A stretch of DNA of 64,000 nucleotides. Source: Tetrapyrgos nigripes (lineage: Eukaryota > Basidiomycota > Agaricomycetes > Agaricales > Campanellaceae). Below the pieces are notes generated by a model. That model saw only the letters and a list, made by a program, of their open reading frames with translations, was not told the DNA's origin and searched no databases. Position numbers and translations under genes: made by a program. Location: positions 124,001-188,000 of the forward strand of contig JAACJM010000045.1 of assembly GCA_013368315.1 (NCBI GenBank), in the 5' to 3' direction. Positions 34,626-45,860 of the stretch are shown in pieces. Within the stretch, counting starts at the first letter, position 1. Each line of letters begins with the position of its first letter.

Positions 34626-37073
34626 TATGGTCGCTGGTATACACAGTTGTACCTAGCATATTTTAGAAAGACAAACGAAAGTTTCTACAGAATAATTAGT
34701 AGCTCTAAAAAAGCAACTGTCAAAGGATATGAGTACTTATATCTCCTTGTCTTGATCAAATAAACCTTCGAGTTCCTCTTTGGAAAGTCGTGGAAGAACT
34801 TTTACACCAGGAAGTTCCTTGAGATGACTGGTGTGTAAAGGCGGAATAGACAATGAATGTTTGAGGGATTGATCAATGGTGACCATCAAGAAACTCACCT
34901 CAAACTGCAATCAGTATAATAATCCTCCAAATTCTTCTTCAAGTCCTCATCACTAACACTCTCGTTCGCAGAATTTGTAGAATCCCTTGAGATATTCATA
35001 GTAGCCAGAACACAAGCCATGGTGAGCCAAAGAGTTGCATCTGCAAAATAACGGCCAACACACACTCTAAGAAATTCAAACAGTTAATAAATAACCGAAA
35101 CAGAGCCCAAAAATAATGTATTCTTACCTTCGCCCAAATCCATAAGCTAGTATGTTACTGACATTTCCAAATCCAGACTTTAACTCTGGTTCACCCAATC
35201 CATTGTCCTGCAAATGCCTTTCTGGGATAAATTCATCAGGATTTTCATGTTCAGCTGGATTATGCCCCATAGCCCTGTCAATTGCAAAGGAATCGGTGAA
35301 TATTTGGGTTCTGGGATAGATAGATAGATAGAGATCCATATCTCTATGGTCCATACCAGATATTAGCAGAAACACCAGAACCTTAACACAAATGTGAGGA
35401 TCATAATTGATAAAATTGAGTACTTAGCCTCACCCTTTGGAATGAAATATCCTTTATAGAAAATATCTTCTGTAGTTTTATGAGGTACTCCTGCCATATT
35501 ATAAGCAATCAGATTACTATCAAATTCACTACTAAAATGGAGAGGAAAACATACCGATAGGAATTGCTGGATGCCACCTCATTACTTCTTTGTAAATAGC
35601 CTCGATGTAGGGCAGAGAAGTCCTATCGCCAAATCCAGGCAACCTCCCAAATCCTAAAACTCTATCCAACTCTGCCTGGGCTTTCTTCTGAACCTGGGGG
35701 TAGAGGCTCATTGCGATAAAGAATGTGGTTGTGGCTGACACTGTCTGGAAGTAAAATGATTTGTTAAATCGAAGTAAAGCAGACCAAGACGACTTACTGT
35801 ATCTGATGCGGCTATCATATACATCATTTGAAAATTGTATTTAACTATAAGGGAATGTGGTGATTGCAACTCACCAGCTAAAGCCGTAAATCCCATGCTT
35901 TTAATGCTCTCGATCTCAGCAAGATACTCGCTTTTACCCTCGTCAGGATACCTATTCTTTGCTTCGGAAACAAGCTGTCCGACCAGAGAAGAGCTACTTC
36001 CAGACGTCTGATAGAAATATATATCAGCTTCAATGCAAGTAATTCTCAAGGTAATGATAAAAGAAAGGAACACTAACCCAAGCCTTCATAGACGCCTCGA
36101 ATGGCCCATCCTTCAAAGCTTTCAAAGTAGTCTTGGCACTGTTCTCCATTCTCGAGAAAGGCAAAAATGGGAAGATGGAAGGTAGATAATGAATAAATGG
36201 AACGGATTTATATGTATTCCCTCCGGGAAGTTGTATTCGATCAGAGAAATCAGCCACCTCCTTTGCAGCCTGAGCAATATCATCCTGGTTAGATTCGGAT
36301 GTGATCTCTAAATTCAATCCATAGATAGCGGACATCATTATTGCTTGAGAAAGCCTGCAAGTAAAGTGAACCAAAGAAGCAAAGCATGTCGATAATGCAA
36401 TTAGATGTCAAAAAAAAGGAGGAAAATTAAAAATTGAACTCACGCTCCAATGAGACGAAAAATTTCTTCAGAACTCGGCGAAGAAATCAGGCACTGAAGG
36501 AACTGGTGTACTTTCTCAACTTGAATGACACGATACTTCAAAGCAGCTTCTGGTCTCAAGTTTTGATGAGAAGTGCGTCGAGCTTGTCGCCATCTATCCG
36601 AGTAACCCATCAAAGCTGAAAATCGGTTAGAAGGTTCCGATGACGCGGCCCATTAAGATTTGGAGGACGTGTACTTACAGACAACATCATTCCATCCAAC
36701 GCTGTAACCAGCTATTAAGCTTAAATCGGACGGTCTACTGTCAGGACATCAGAAACAAGACTCAACTATGAGTCTAACGCATGGCTAAACGGCCTGTCAG
36801 ACGTAAATCTTGCTTGTTTCTCCAAAACGTCATTTGCAGCATCGAGGGAATTGAGGATGACGATGTGTTCTTTAAGGCTTCTAAAATAAATTACATCACC
36901 TACAGACTCGGAAGTGAGATGAAGACGCGTTTGTTGACGAGTAGATTCTCACCGTACGTCTTCGCCATCTCCATATACGCGAGCCACGGCTTCTTCATCG
37001 GAAGTTTCCCGAAATGACCCAGAATAAAGCTTGGGGAAGGAGGCCCAGGAGGGTATGGGTAAGGCATCGGGGG
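34447..37073. repeat. Segmental duplication block B
   Basis: Partner of 23161-25790 (see block A). Lengths differ by only 3 bp overall. It keeps the convergent layout: hydrolase 3' end, 111-bp gap, P450 on the minus strand. Confidence 0.9.
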
Positions 37074-37196
37074 TCCGATGTATGAGCGAACGAAGTGAAT
37101 GACAGCATAAGAGAAGGAAGCCACTGCGACTGAATACAGAAGAAGGCTAGCAGAAGACTTAGACATCAGCGTCACGGTACGTGTGAGGTCTTCCAT
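34737..37196 (-). CDS. Cytochrome P450 monooxygenase (intact copy, 13 exons)
   Basis: Exons: 37196-36953, 36899-36779, 36737-36679, 36615-36444, 36354-36078, 36007-35875, 35811-35798, 35744-35555, 35490-35434, 35381-35357, 35274-35128, 35066-34899, 34827-34737; 565 aa, all phases consistent. An N-terminal membrane anchor (about 15-40) precedes the proline hinge PMPYPYPPGPP. I-helix DTTVSATTTFF, K-helix ExxR in KEVMRWHP, PERF-type FIPERHL, and heme loop YGFGRRVCVG with the Cys ligand (the first Phe of the signature is Tyr). Exon 7 is only 14 nt and intron 2 only 41 nt. ER-bound heme-thiolate oxidase; the sequence style (GVPHKTTEDxxYKGYFIPKG) recalls the OrdA-like CYP64/CYP620 group. Substrate unknown. 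Convergent with a hydrolase fragment. Confidence 0.92.
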
Positions 37197-37293
37197 GAAA
37201 ATTGAGCGGAAATCGACAAGGGACCAGAGACAAGGTAATAGTACTTGAAGAAGAGAAGACACTTCCCCAGAGGTGGAGACCCCTTGCCACGTC

Positions 37294-37301
37294 TTTTTAT
37301 A
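37294..37301 (-). promoter_or_regulatory. TATA box of the intact P450
   Basis: TATAAAAA on the minus strand, about 100 nt upstream of the ATG at 37196. It is unrelated to the upstream region of copy 1, whose TATA lies in repeat R1b. Confidence 0.6.
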
Positions 37302-37914
37302 TCGTAAATTGCCCCTGTCAAGCAGGTGCAGGCCACTTGTCAGAGCTAGCTTCATACATACTTATTACAGAATCTCAGAAGTTCTGCGTAAAGATTCTAC
37401 ATATAGACTAAACGTGAGACTGACCGTCACCACTATTCAGAGGGTCCAGCACATTGGGTCCGACTATGACGACTATGACTATGACTATGACTCAAGGTCT
37501 CACAGTCGACCCCGTAGAGGTCGCCGTCCAACGTCGAACCTGTGATAGGTAAAGAATAAGATGGAGGGCTGCAAGAGCACGCGCACTTGCATGGGTACTG
37601 CCGGAGTTTCATAACAGAACTCCAATTGCAGACGAATGCATGGACTGCATGGACACAGGGAGAACGAGGAGTGTCGTGGTAAGGAGTGCCATGAGGGAGT
37701 AATGAGGGTCAAAATGGGACATACGTCCCCGACGGGAAGTGTACCATGGCCTTAGTCTTCTCACAGTCCACTTGAGTCAGGAGTTGCAGTCAGAGTGATA
37801 ATGGACTGGCCAGGAAACCACACCGAAGTTGCATTTTCCAACAACGTAGTATTACATAGTGATAGTGCATATGACATAGATACAGGGCCTGGGCAAGTAA
37901 TGTACATCCATCTA
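37302..37914. other. Spacer between the P450 promoter and the rtf2 3' end
   Basis: It holds a short (GACTAT)n tract at about 37463-37490 and no coding ORF I can support. Confidence 0.5.
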
Positions 37915-39056
37915 TCAAGCATACTAAACGAAAAATCCTCGTTAGCACGAATCCAAGACTCCAAGAAATATAATAACCAACTCACCCTAGTAAACGTCCC
38001 TCTCGTCATAAACGTTTCCTCCCTCCTGGGCTTTCCATCCCCATACAACGACTTGACAGCTTCACTCATATTCGCCTTGCGCTTCGCCTCTTCCATCGCT
38101 AGACTACTAACCACCGCTCGACTCGCTGCTGATATGGTAGGATTCATACTAGATGCTGCTGCCAGTTTCTTTGTCGGTGGTTCCGAGTCCTCTGCAGCGC
38201 CTGCACCAGCATTCTTCCTTTTCTTCGACTTCTTCGCCGGTTCCAACAGTCTCAGCCTCTCCATCCGCGCACGCATACGTTCCTCCTGTTCAGGCGAGGG
38301 GTTGATGAACAGCACGTCGTCAGTTTTGGAGTACTTGGAAGCGCATTGGGGACAGAGGTCTAACTGTTCCTGTTGAGGCTCGCTGTCCTTGTCCTTGGCT
38401 TGCTCTTTCTCTTCCTCTTTAATCTCTTCCCCGATGTCTTTATCTTTAGCATTATCTTTAGGAGAGGAAGAACCAGAAGAGCTAGAACCAGCAAGAGCCT
38501 TGAAACCTGCATGCGAGAATACGCACCCGCAAGTGGCAATGTAGATGAAAGGTTGGGCACCGTTCATTTCCTTGAGGTTGAGGGGACAGATGAAATGGGC
38601 GCGGCCTGTCGAGTCGTCCCCATTTGAAGTAGATGGAGGAGCAGCAGTGTTGGGTGTGAGCTTTAGTGTTTTGACGTCCTGGAGATAGAAGACGAGTCAG
38701 TATATGAGAAACGTAACGAAGAGACGAAGACGGACCTTTAACGACCGAATGTGCCCACATATCTTCTTTCCATCCCCGTACGCCGACTTGTCCAACAAGT
38801 ACTCCAATAACGCATCTTTATTGTACAGTTTCCCTAGAGCACAAGAGACAACGGGTTCTTGTAGTGGGCGCTACATAGTAAAAGTTCTGTTAGTCGGTCT
38901 ACTCTCAATCTTATCAACATCAAGAAAACACACCTTGGAAAGAGCACAAAAGAACCACCTGGCTCTCGTTTGATTGGCTTTATCCGCTTGTTCCGCCTTT
39001 GGTTTGCTTCGAACCAAATCTCTTCGGTCAGGGATGCTTCCACCATCATTACCCAT
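37915..39056 (-). CDS. rtf2: Replication termination factor 2 (Rtf2)
   Basis: Four exons: 39056-38934, 38870-38736, 38678-37986 and 37923-37915 (319 aa; human about 306). The N-terminus MGNDGGSIPDRRDLV is the Rtf2 signature. The modified RING/U-box-like region follows (WFFCALSK, EPVVSCALGKLYNKDALLEY, HFICPLNLKEMNG, ATCGCVFSHAG, CPQCASKY, DVLFINPSPEQEE). An acidic Lys/Glu linker is inserted before CPQC, and a basic tail (KKSKKRK) may be a nuclear signal. The last exon is 9 nt and gives Arg-Tyr-Ala-stop. Rtf2 acts in the nucleus at stalled forks and replication termination, and in fission yeast at polar barriers; a splicing role has also been reported. Divergent from med21. Confidence 0.95.
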
Positions 39057-39216
39057 GGTCTACGGTTTACGAATTGAAGCGGTAGGAGGAAGAGGACGTT
39101 GTGGACGTCGAGCAAGCAATTTTGCTTATGTAGCCTGGATTTCAAACTCCGCTTTCCTGACTGCTCGTTACTCTTTCGTCCATTTTCGCAGCGCAATGCT
39201 GCAGGAACTGTCTAGT
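39057..39216. promoter_or_regulatory. Bidirectional promoter of rtf2 and med21
   Basis: Only 160 bp separate the two start codons, so both core promoters must overlap here. No TATA box was seen. An upstream in-frame ATG for med21 lies at 39196. Confidence 0.75.
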
Positions 39217-39984
39217 ATGGATCGTATTACCCAGCTTCAAGATGAGATACAGAATGTATGGCTAAATCTTTTTTGTCTCAAAACTAGGATTAAAAAGTTG
39301 CTTTCTAGCTACTCATGATCATGTCGAATAGCATTGCCTACCTCACTTCTCGTGCAAACTTTTTGGAAATCAGTCCGGAGATACCTGTAACGAAGCAGAG
39401 GAATCCGGAAAAGTACGATACGCCCGAGGTCTTTGAAGGTGTGTTCGTCGTTGCGTGGATGCGTTATGGTACTCCGTTGGTCGACATGTTGACTTCGCTT
39501 CATGACTCAGAAAACAAGAAGGAACTCGTAACAGACTTGGTCAGAAAAGCCAAACAAATTGAATATCTCATTTCTTCGTTGCCTGAACCAGAGTCTGAAG
39601 AGGAACAGGTATGTCCATGGCCATGTCTGGCACATTGACGAAGAGTCTGATGTACTTGCTTTCCCTTCCTCTCTTCCGTCTTCTCCCATCCTCTTCTGTC
39701 TGTCTCTGCAGGCCGGACGTCTACAATCCCTGGAAGAAGAGATGCAAGCTGCAAATGTACAATACATCGCTGCGGTCAACCGTGCTAGTATGTCACAATA
39801 CCTTCTCTTCTTGCACGTTGGAGAGCTGACTCCCGTTTCCTTCTTTCCTTCTCCTTTTTCCCTTTCCCTTCTCTTCATTGTTCTTTGACTCGCGTCATTT
39901 TTCTAACTTGAAGAAACCCTCCACGCGCAAATATCCGACCTCCTTCACACAATGTTGACAGAGGTAGACACGGACCTCGTCTAA
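39217..39984 (+). CDS. med21: Mediator subunit 21 (Med21/Srb7)
   Basis: Five exons: 39217-39255, 39309-39438, 39511-39608, 39712-39787 and 39914-39984 (137 aa; yeast 140). The start MDRITQLQDEIQN is the Med21 signature; an ATG 21 nt upstream would add seven residues. The body forms a helical coiled coil (KAKQIEYLISSLPEPESEEE, then RLQSLEEEMQAAN), and the end is LLHTMLTEVDTDLV. Med21 pairs with Med7 in the Mediator middle module and is needed for RNA polymerase II transcription. Intron 2 is 72 nt and open in frame, so retention would insert 24 residues. Confidence 0.95.
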
Positions 39985-41504
39985 GCCTCATCCTCGTCTT
40001 GGAGGCCCATTTACATCCATGTCCACGTTCAGGTCCACATCTCTATCTCGCTTCCGATCCTTGGACCTCTGCAGCCGTGCCTTTTACGACGAACAATACC
40101 CAGACCATATTCTGGAGACACCCACAAAGCACAGAGCACAGAGCACAGAGCCCATACCAGCACACCAGCGGCGCCTATGTAATCGACCCCATCTCCCACC
40201 CCATATACTTCCTGCATTGCGTATTATGTATCCCGTCCCCTAAATCTATTGCAGTCGCTGGGTATCAGGTTAGCCTGCAACGTGAGGATGATAGGAGACA
40301 CCTTCGGCGTTCGCTCTGAGCCATCTCTATGCTTGCCATGCCATTGTCATTCTTATCCACGGACCTTTATCATTTTGCCCCAATGGTCTTCTCGCGTTCG
40401 GTGACCGCCACTCTCTTTTCTTCCAAGAGTCTCCGGCCAGCTCTCGCCAATCATGGTGTTGCGTTTGCGTTTTTGCGTCTGCAATGCTCTGCATCTACGC
40501 TTGCATTTACGTTTGCTGTTATCTGTCTTCCTCGTCGGCTGTGATCTATCGGCCGTTTCCCTGTCTCTCTCGCCCTTCCGGACCTGTCCATGCTATCAAT
40601 GCTACACTACCACTATCCACCATTCACGTTCCCAAGCGACAAAGGATGACACCGACGGTCAAGTCATACCAAGGAGATAAATCTCTCTGGAGAGGTGGAA
40701 GAGGTGGTACGGGAAAGGGATAAGCTAGGAAGATAGGAGAAAAGTTCGGGAGATGGGAGATTAGAGAAACAGGAAGGAATAGACCAGATATATGCTTGAT
40801 CATCGTACATTTCCACACATATCTTAAGTAGATGTACACATTGTGCATGCTGAGTAGATATAGGCTTATTTAGTCTACCTTTGGATCGTACAGCGAGCGC
40901 ATTGTGTGTATGGTTATAAGGTTTCCTCTTTTTATTCAGAACTTCTGAGATTCCGTAGCAGTAGCATGAAATATCTGACCTGCTTGTCAGTGACAATTGA
41001 CTCTCAAGGATGGACGGAGCTACGATTGGGGAATATTTACATGCTCCAACAAGACTGTGAGCTTCACGCTACGTAGCCGTATCACGGTATAGTTATTGGC
41101 AAGTTATTGGTTGAGGAAACCGTAATAAACATTTAGGAACATGTAGACATGTACAGATGCTCGGATCTGTCGTCAATTGACAATTGTCTTAGCTTTGTCC
41201 CAAACTACATCATGCGGCTGATTCATGCCCTGGCCCAGCCTGGCCCCTCACCTCGCCCTCAGCATACGCCTCATGAAACCAGGGAAATCTGTCTGAGCTT
41301 CATCTACCTCCTCTGTCTTTCTCAAACAGTAGCATTGTGGACGCGGACGCAATTCGTCTTTTTCTTAGTCAGTCTGGAGAAGAGACTCAGAATATTCCGT
41401 GTCATTACGTGCCAGGTACGCCGAGAGTTGGACTCTGTCATCATAGACCAATGATAGACTATCTTCTCTAGTCTGCGAGTCTTCAGCACTGAATGTTGGA
41501 CTAA
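39985..41504. other. Gene-poor spacer
   Basis: 3' flank of med21 and AT-rich DNA. A short GAGCACA/GCACAGA tract lies near 40130-40160. ORFs of 70-110 codons on both strands show no family resemblance. Confidence 0.5.
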
Positions 41505-42090
41505 TCTGGACAAACGCGAGGATGAAGGATAAAGCGATAATAAACGATGGACCGTGTTATAAAGCCTCACGAAGCCTGAAACCCTAGTAGGAAGCTGCTA
41601 CTCTTGATGCAGAGGCCTACTGGAACCCACTGGTGTATCATATGGCGTCGTCATTGTGGTTTTGAATGTATGTCCATAGGTCTCTACCTAGGTGCGTTTA
41701 GTTTCGTCCCGATACACCCATCTTCATTCAGCTAACTCAAAATCCTGTTTCTTTCTCTCTTCCGTTGTCTTTTCTTCTTCACAACCCAGAGGCCATAAAC
41801 CCGTTGAGCGAAAGCGCGAGGATATATGGAAGATGAAGTCGATCAAGGATGCACCGTGTCACAAAGCCTGAGGCCTGCCTAGGGAAGGCTGCAGGTGCTA
41901 TGGCTATAGCGGCCTACCAGTGCCTGCATGGTGTCGACGTCGTTGAGATTTTTGCACATATGACCCTGGGTGCGTTTAGTTACGTCTTGATACTACGTTG
42001 TTCATCGTTGGCTGACTCGAAGCGGTACTGTTTTTTTTCTTCCTTTCTTTCTTCCACCCTCTTTCTTCGCAGCCCAGACGCCATAGAAGC
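41505..42090 (+). repeat. Imperfect tandem repeat of about 290 bp, two units
   Basis: Unit 1 about 41505-41795 and unit 2 about 41810-42085 share in order GCGAGGAT, ACCGTGT(T/C)A(T/C)AAAGCCT, GCGGCCTAC-like, GGTGCGTTTAGTT(T/A)CGTC, a pyrimidine run, and CAACCCAGA/CAGCCCAGACGCCAT. Each ends with a pyrimidine tract and CAG, like an intron acceptor. Identity is about 65-75 percent by eye. Possibly two diverged copies of an exon-intron unit or of a non-coding RNA gene. Confidence 0.6.
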
Positions 42091-42621
42091 TGGAAACAGC
42101 TCATGATACCTCAACCAGCTTCAACCAGCTTCGCTATATGGGTCGAAACGTTATCTGAGCTGAGCTCAAGCGGAGCATACATATAGACATGTATACTTGC
42201 ATTCCCCCATTCCATGAATTCCATTTCATACGGCCAACATCTTCCAGATTTATACCCAAATTTCACAACTCTGTCTACATAACACCAGCCAACAATATGT
42301 ACAATCTCGTTCCAACTCGAGATCGACGTCATGGCTGCCGCAGAACATACTGAGGCCGTACCCGTACCCAGCTTAGATTCCTTACTCATTTCATATCCAC
42401 TCATATCCACACGCATTTCATACCCATACCCGTACTCAATCACATGCCTCTCCATGGCATAAACATGTTGCTGTTGTGACGATGTGAAGGTTGTGAAGGT
42501 TGTGATGACTCTAGCGGTGAGAAAAACTGTTGTGGAGTTACGGGGACACTAGGAATTGTGAGGATGCGGGCTTGGGAGAATCCTTGGCACGGGTGTGGAG
42601 ACGTAGAGAGGCAATGGTAAC
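42091..42621. other. Spacer with one unsupported minus-strand ORF
   Basis: The ORF 42111-42455 (114 codons) is Tyr/Met/Glu-rich at its start because of a CATACCC/CATATCC tract. No match to a known family; probably not a gene. Confidence 0.4.
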
Positions 42622-43440
42622 TCAGACCGGTTCTTTTGGCTCTGCGGCCTTGGTCATCAACTCAAGCGCATGCCCGTCTATCTCACTTGGAATGCGCAAA
42701 GTCCCAGCCCTGACAGATAAAGCGATTAGTGGATCAATTGGGTCCATCTTCTCAACTTTTCGTCCTTGCGAATACACAACCCCCGTTCGAGGGGTTGGAG
42801 CCTTCAAACACATATCCATGCAGAGCTGCAGAGGGTTGTTGAGGAGCAGTCGCTCAGCCTACTTGAGAGCGTTGAGAAGACGATGTTGTGTAGTTCCTTG
42901 TTGGTTACTTCACGGTTGCAGGAGGTTAACGCGTCGACCATATCATCTGTCACTGTGGAGCCGTCGAAATGAAGCTCGTATAGGAGGGCTGTTTGTGGCC
43001 AGTCAGGATGCAACCTCTTTCTCCTATAATGGCTGATGCGGCATGCCCTTGTGTTACCTGATAACGCTGGAGTGGAAATTGGAATGTTCTTCCGCAGTGT
43101 ATGATGCAATGACAGTATTTGACACCACCGAAGCGACGAAGCGGCAGGGCTGAGGACGGGCGGAATTTTTGCAGATTGCAAATTGGCTAAATTTAGGAAC
43201 AGGTGTGCGGTATAGGCTGCTGCCAACCTGCTGTGCAGACTCGTGGTCAAGGACGCGTAATACTTCAGCTAAAAGTCTTGCTGGACGATGAAGAAATAGA
43301 ACGAAAATTAACGGCCTTGAAGGTGATTGTGCGACAAGGAGAATAGGGGCGTCAGAGGAAGTAGTGCGATCTACAGGCAGGATGTACGTCACACAGAAAT
43401 TAGATAGCCTTGTAGCTCCTCTTCCCCGTCCGCAACTACC
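42622..43440 (-). CDS. Unrecognised gene, C-terminal exons resolved
   Basis: The last exon 42858-42622 (AERLLLNNPLQLCMDMC to a stop after AAEPKEPV) joins in phase 0 over a 50-nt intron (42859-42908, GTAACC...GTAG) to an exon 43023-42909 (HPDWPQTALLYELHFDG). Further upstream, coding signal runs to about 43390 in one of two frames, and the join at 43024-43057 would need a 34-nt intron, so the 5' part is uncertain. The peptide looks globular with Asp/Leu-rich helices. I do not recognise the family. It diverges from the glycosyltransferase-like gene that starts at 43441, so the two starts share a very short promoter. Confidence 0.55.
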
Positions 43441-45860
43441 ATGTTGCCTCCAGACTCTCCCATCTTTCCTTCAGAACGCTCAGCTCGTTTTCTACAATCC
43501 GTCCTTACCAGACGCCATTACCGCACTTTGCTAGGTCTCCTAGTACTCTTCTCCACGGTCTATTTGCTACGAAAAATCGACACACCGATACGGACAGTGA
43601 CACTCGACCAGCTTTCGCTCTCAAGAATACCCATCTTCGACCCTTCATATCCCAAATACTCCAAGACACCGCTGAAAAATCAAGAACACCCTCCTTTATA
43701 CGAACAGTGGCACAAATATGAGCGGAATCTCCCGCAGCACGTCTCGTTACCGCCTCCAGAGGGCAAGGCCGCCAAATTCCTTTTCATGGCAGATCATGCT
43801 TATGGTGAGTCTCTTCTCTTCTCTTCACAGCCCGTGTATCAATGACCCCTTTTTGCTTCTCAGCATCCGGATGGGGCAATATTCTTCAAGAAATGATTCT
43901 CAACGCACATCTAGCATATGCGACAAACAGAGCGTGAGTTGCCAATATCTCAGTGTACTTCCAAGCTGTTCTCAATGTTTTCTGTTGGCCACCTCTATCA
44001 CTACACGTCATTTTCGTTAACACTGTGTCATCTCCGTCTATACTCCTTTGCCAACAGTTTCGTTTTCGACAATTATACCTGGGATCGTCACGAATCGGAT
44101 TACTCGGAGTTTAATGGCAAAATTATCCCCTCGAGGGTACCAGTGTCTACCATGCTATCTGGTGCGTATTAATGCTCTCAAATTCCCGGCTTCCTCTCAC
44201 CTCCTATCTTCAGGTCCTATAATTGGCGGTCCTCTCCTCACCTCGTCCTCATCCTCCGAACTTCATCCTCGAGCTGTCCACCGCGAATACTATCGTTCCC
44301 TATGCCCTGACCCAACCATCATCCACCCCGGGTCCATTAAATCTGACATCACCTCTAATGATGGGCTCGAGGTGATGACGAGGTGGGTGAACAAGATAAA
44401 GCGGATTGAAAAGGAGATGGAAGACAGGTATGGAGAGGATTCTATGGAAGCTAGATGTCTGGAGTTGGCGATAAATGAAGGGCAGTTGTTCGATATTTGG
44501 TGAGTGGGTGCCAGATTCTGGAGACTTTACTTTGGTTTTTTTTTTGCTTTCTTTTTTTTTTTTTTTGGTCCGGCTGGCTGGCTTCTTCTATGCTGCCTGA
44601 AAAAAATTTTCGTATTCCTTCTGCGGACTGTCTGAACGCCACGCCGTGCTTTAGCCTTCTAAATAACTTGTGGCGTTTGAGTTTGACTTCGTTAGTTTGC
44701 CTGTGATTTCCCGCATCAACCTTGTTTTGTAACACCCAGCATTCTTCTTTATCATGTCCGCTCTTCTGTTTCGCTTTCTCTTTCTCTCTCTCTTAATTCT
44801 CAACGCCCGACATATATTGATTACGATTCTCTCCAATTTGTAGGGTATTCGGCCACAGCAACATACTTTCCCTCTGGCCTGTCCTCCGTCAATCGCCCAT
44901 CATCCAACAATTCGCGTTCTCGCCTCTCATCCTACGCGCGTATCACACAAATAAGGAATTGTTCCTTCCTTCTTCCCAAGATATAGGTTTTTTCTCGTGG
45001 TTAACAAGTTTCCTACCTTTCCCTTCCTTTTCGGACTCTCGTACAGAGCTAGCCCTGGCTAAACTCGGAGACCACCCCGTCGTCCTCAATGCCTCACCTA
45101 TCCCCGGTCTCCTAACTATTCATCTACGCCGCGGTGACTTCTTAGAACATTGTCAGAACTTGGTTCAGTGGAATTCAGAGTACTCTGGATTCAATGCTGC
45201 GAAGGAGTTTTATGAGGATGATAAGCTCAAAGTGCCTTCGCACCAAGGTTCCGAGATGAAGGCGAACTTGAAGGAACTTGGGAAGGAGGAGAAGGAAAGA
45301 GAGTATAGAAGACATTGTTTCCCGACTATAGAGGAGATTGTAGATAAGGTTGAGAGGGTTAGGAAGGATGTGAGGGAGTATGTTGTTATGAAGAGGTTGC
45401 AGGAGGGCAACAGTGCCATAGCGGGAGCGGGAGAGAAGGGTCATGTCGAGGTCGAGGGCGAGGTCGAGATGGAAGGTAACCTAAATCGCATATACATCAT
45501 GTCCAATGCACCCAAAGAGTGGTTGGAAGAGTTGAAAGACGCGTTGATGTGGAATGGTGGTCACGGCCGTGGTTGGGAAGATATAAGGACGAGTAGAGAT
45601 TTAGAGTTGAGCTGGGAAGAAAAGTATGTTGCGCAGAGTTTGGATATGTATGTTGCGATGAGGAGTGAGGCGTTTATTGGGAATGGGGTGAGTGGTTTTT
45701 CTTTTCTCTTCTTTCTTCGTTTTTTTGCTTCCTTTACAACTGAAATTGATTGAATGATTGACTCACGTCTGTGTTCCAACAGTTTTCAAGTCTAACTTCC
45801 AACATCGTTATGATCCGTATGGCGAGAAATGTCAACCCTGTTTATACGAGGTTGTGGTGA
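43441..45860 (+). CDS. Type II membrane protein, O-fucosyltransferase-like
   Basis: Six exons: 43441-43804, 43864-43933, 44058-44161, 44214-44499, 44844-45687 and 45783-45860 (581 aa). A single membrane anchor at about residues 27-43 (TLLGLLVLFSTVYLLRK) follows a short basic N-terminus, as in Golgi glycosyltransferases. The lumenal part has ASGWGNILQEMILNAHLA (the position of the GG-NN nucleotide-binding motif in GDP-fucose O-fucosyltransferases), HLRRGDF, and a C-terminal AFIGNGFSSLTSNIVMIRMAR typical of that fold. A Lys/Glu-rich insert lies at about 400-470. Intron 4 is unusually long (344 nt) and contains poly-T. Sugar donor and acceptor are inferred from family resemblance only. Confidence 0.8.
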
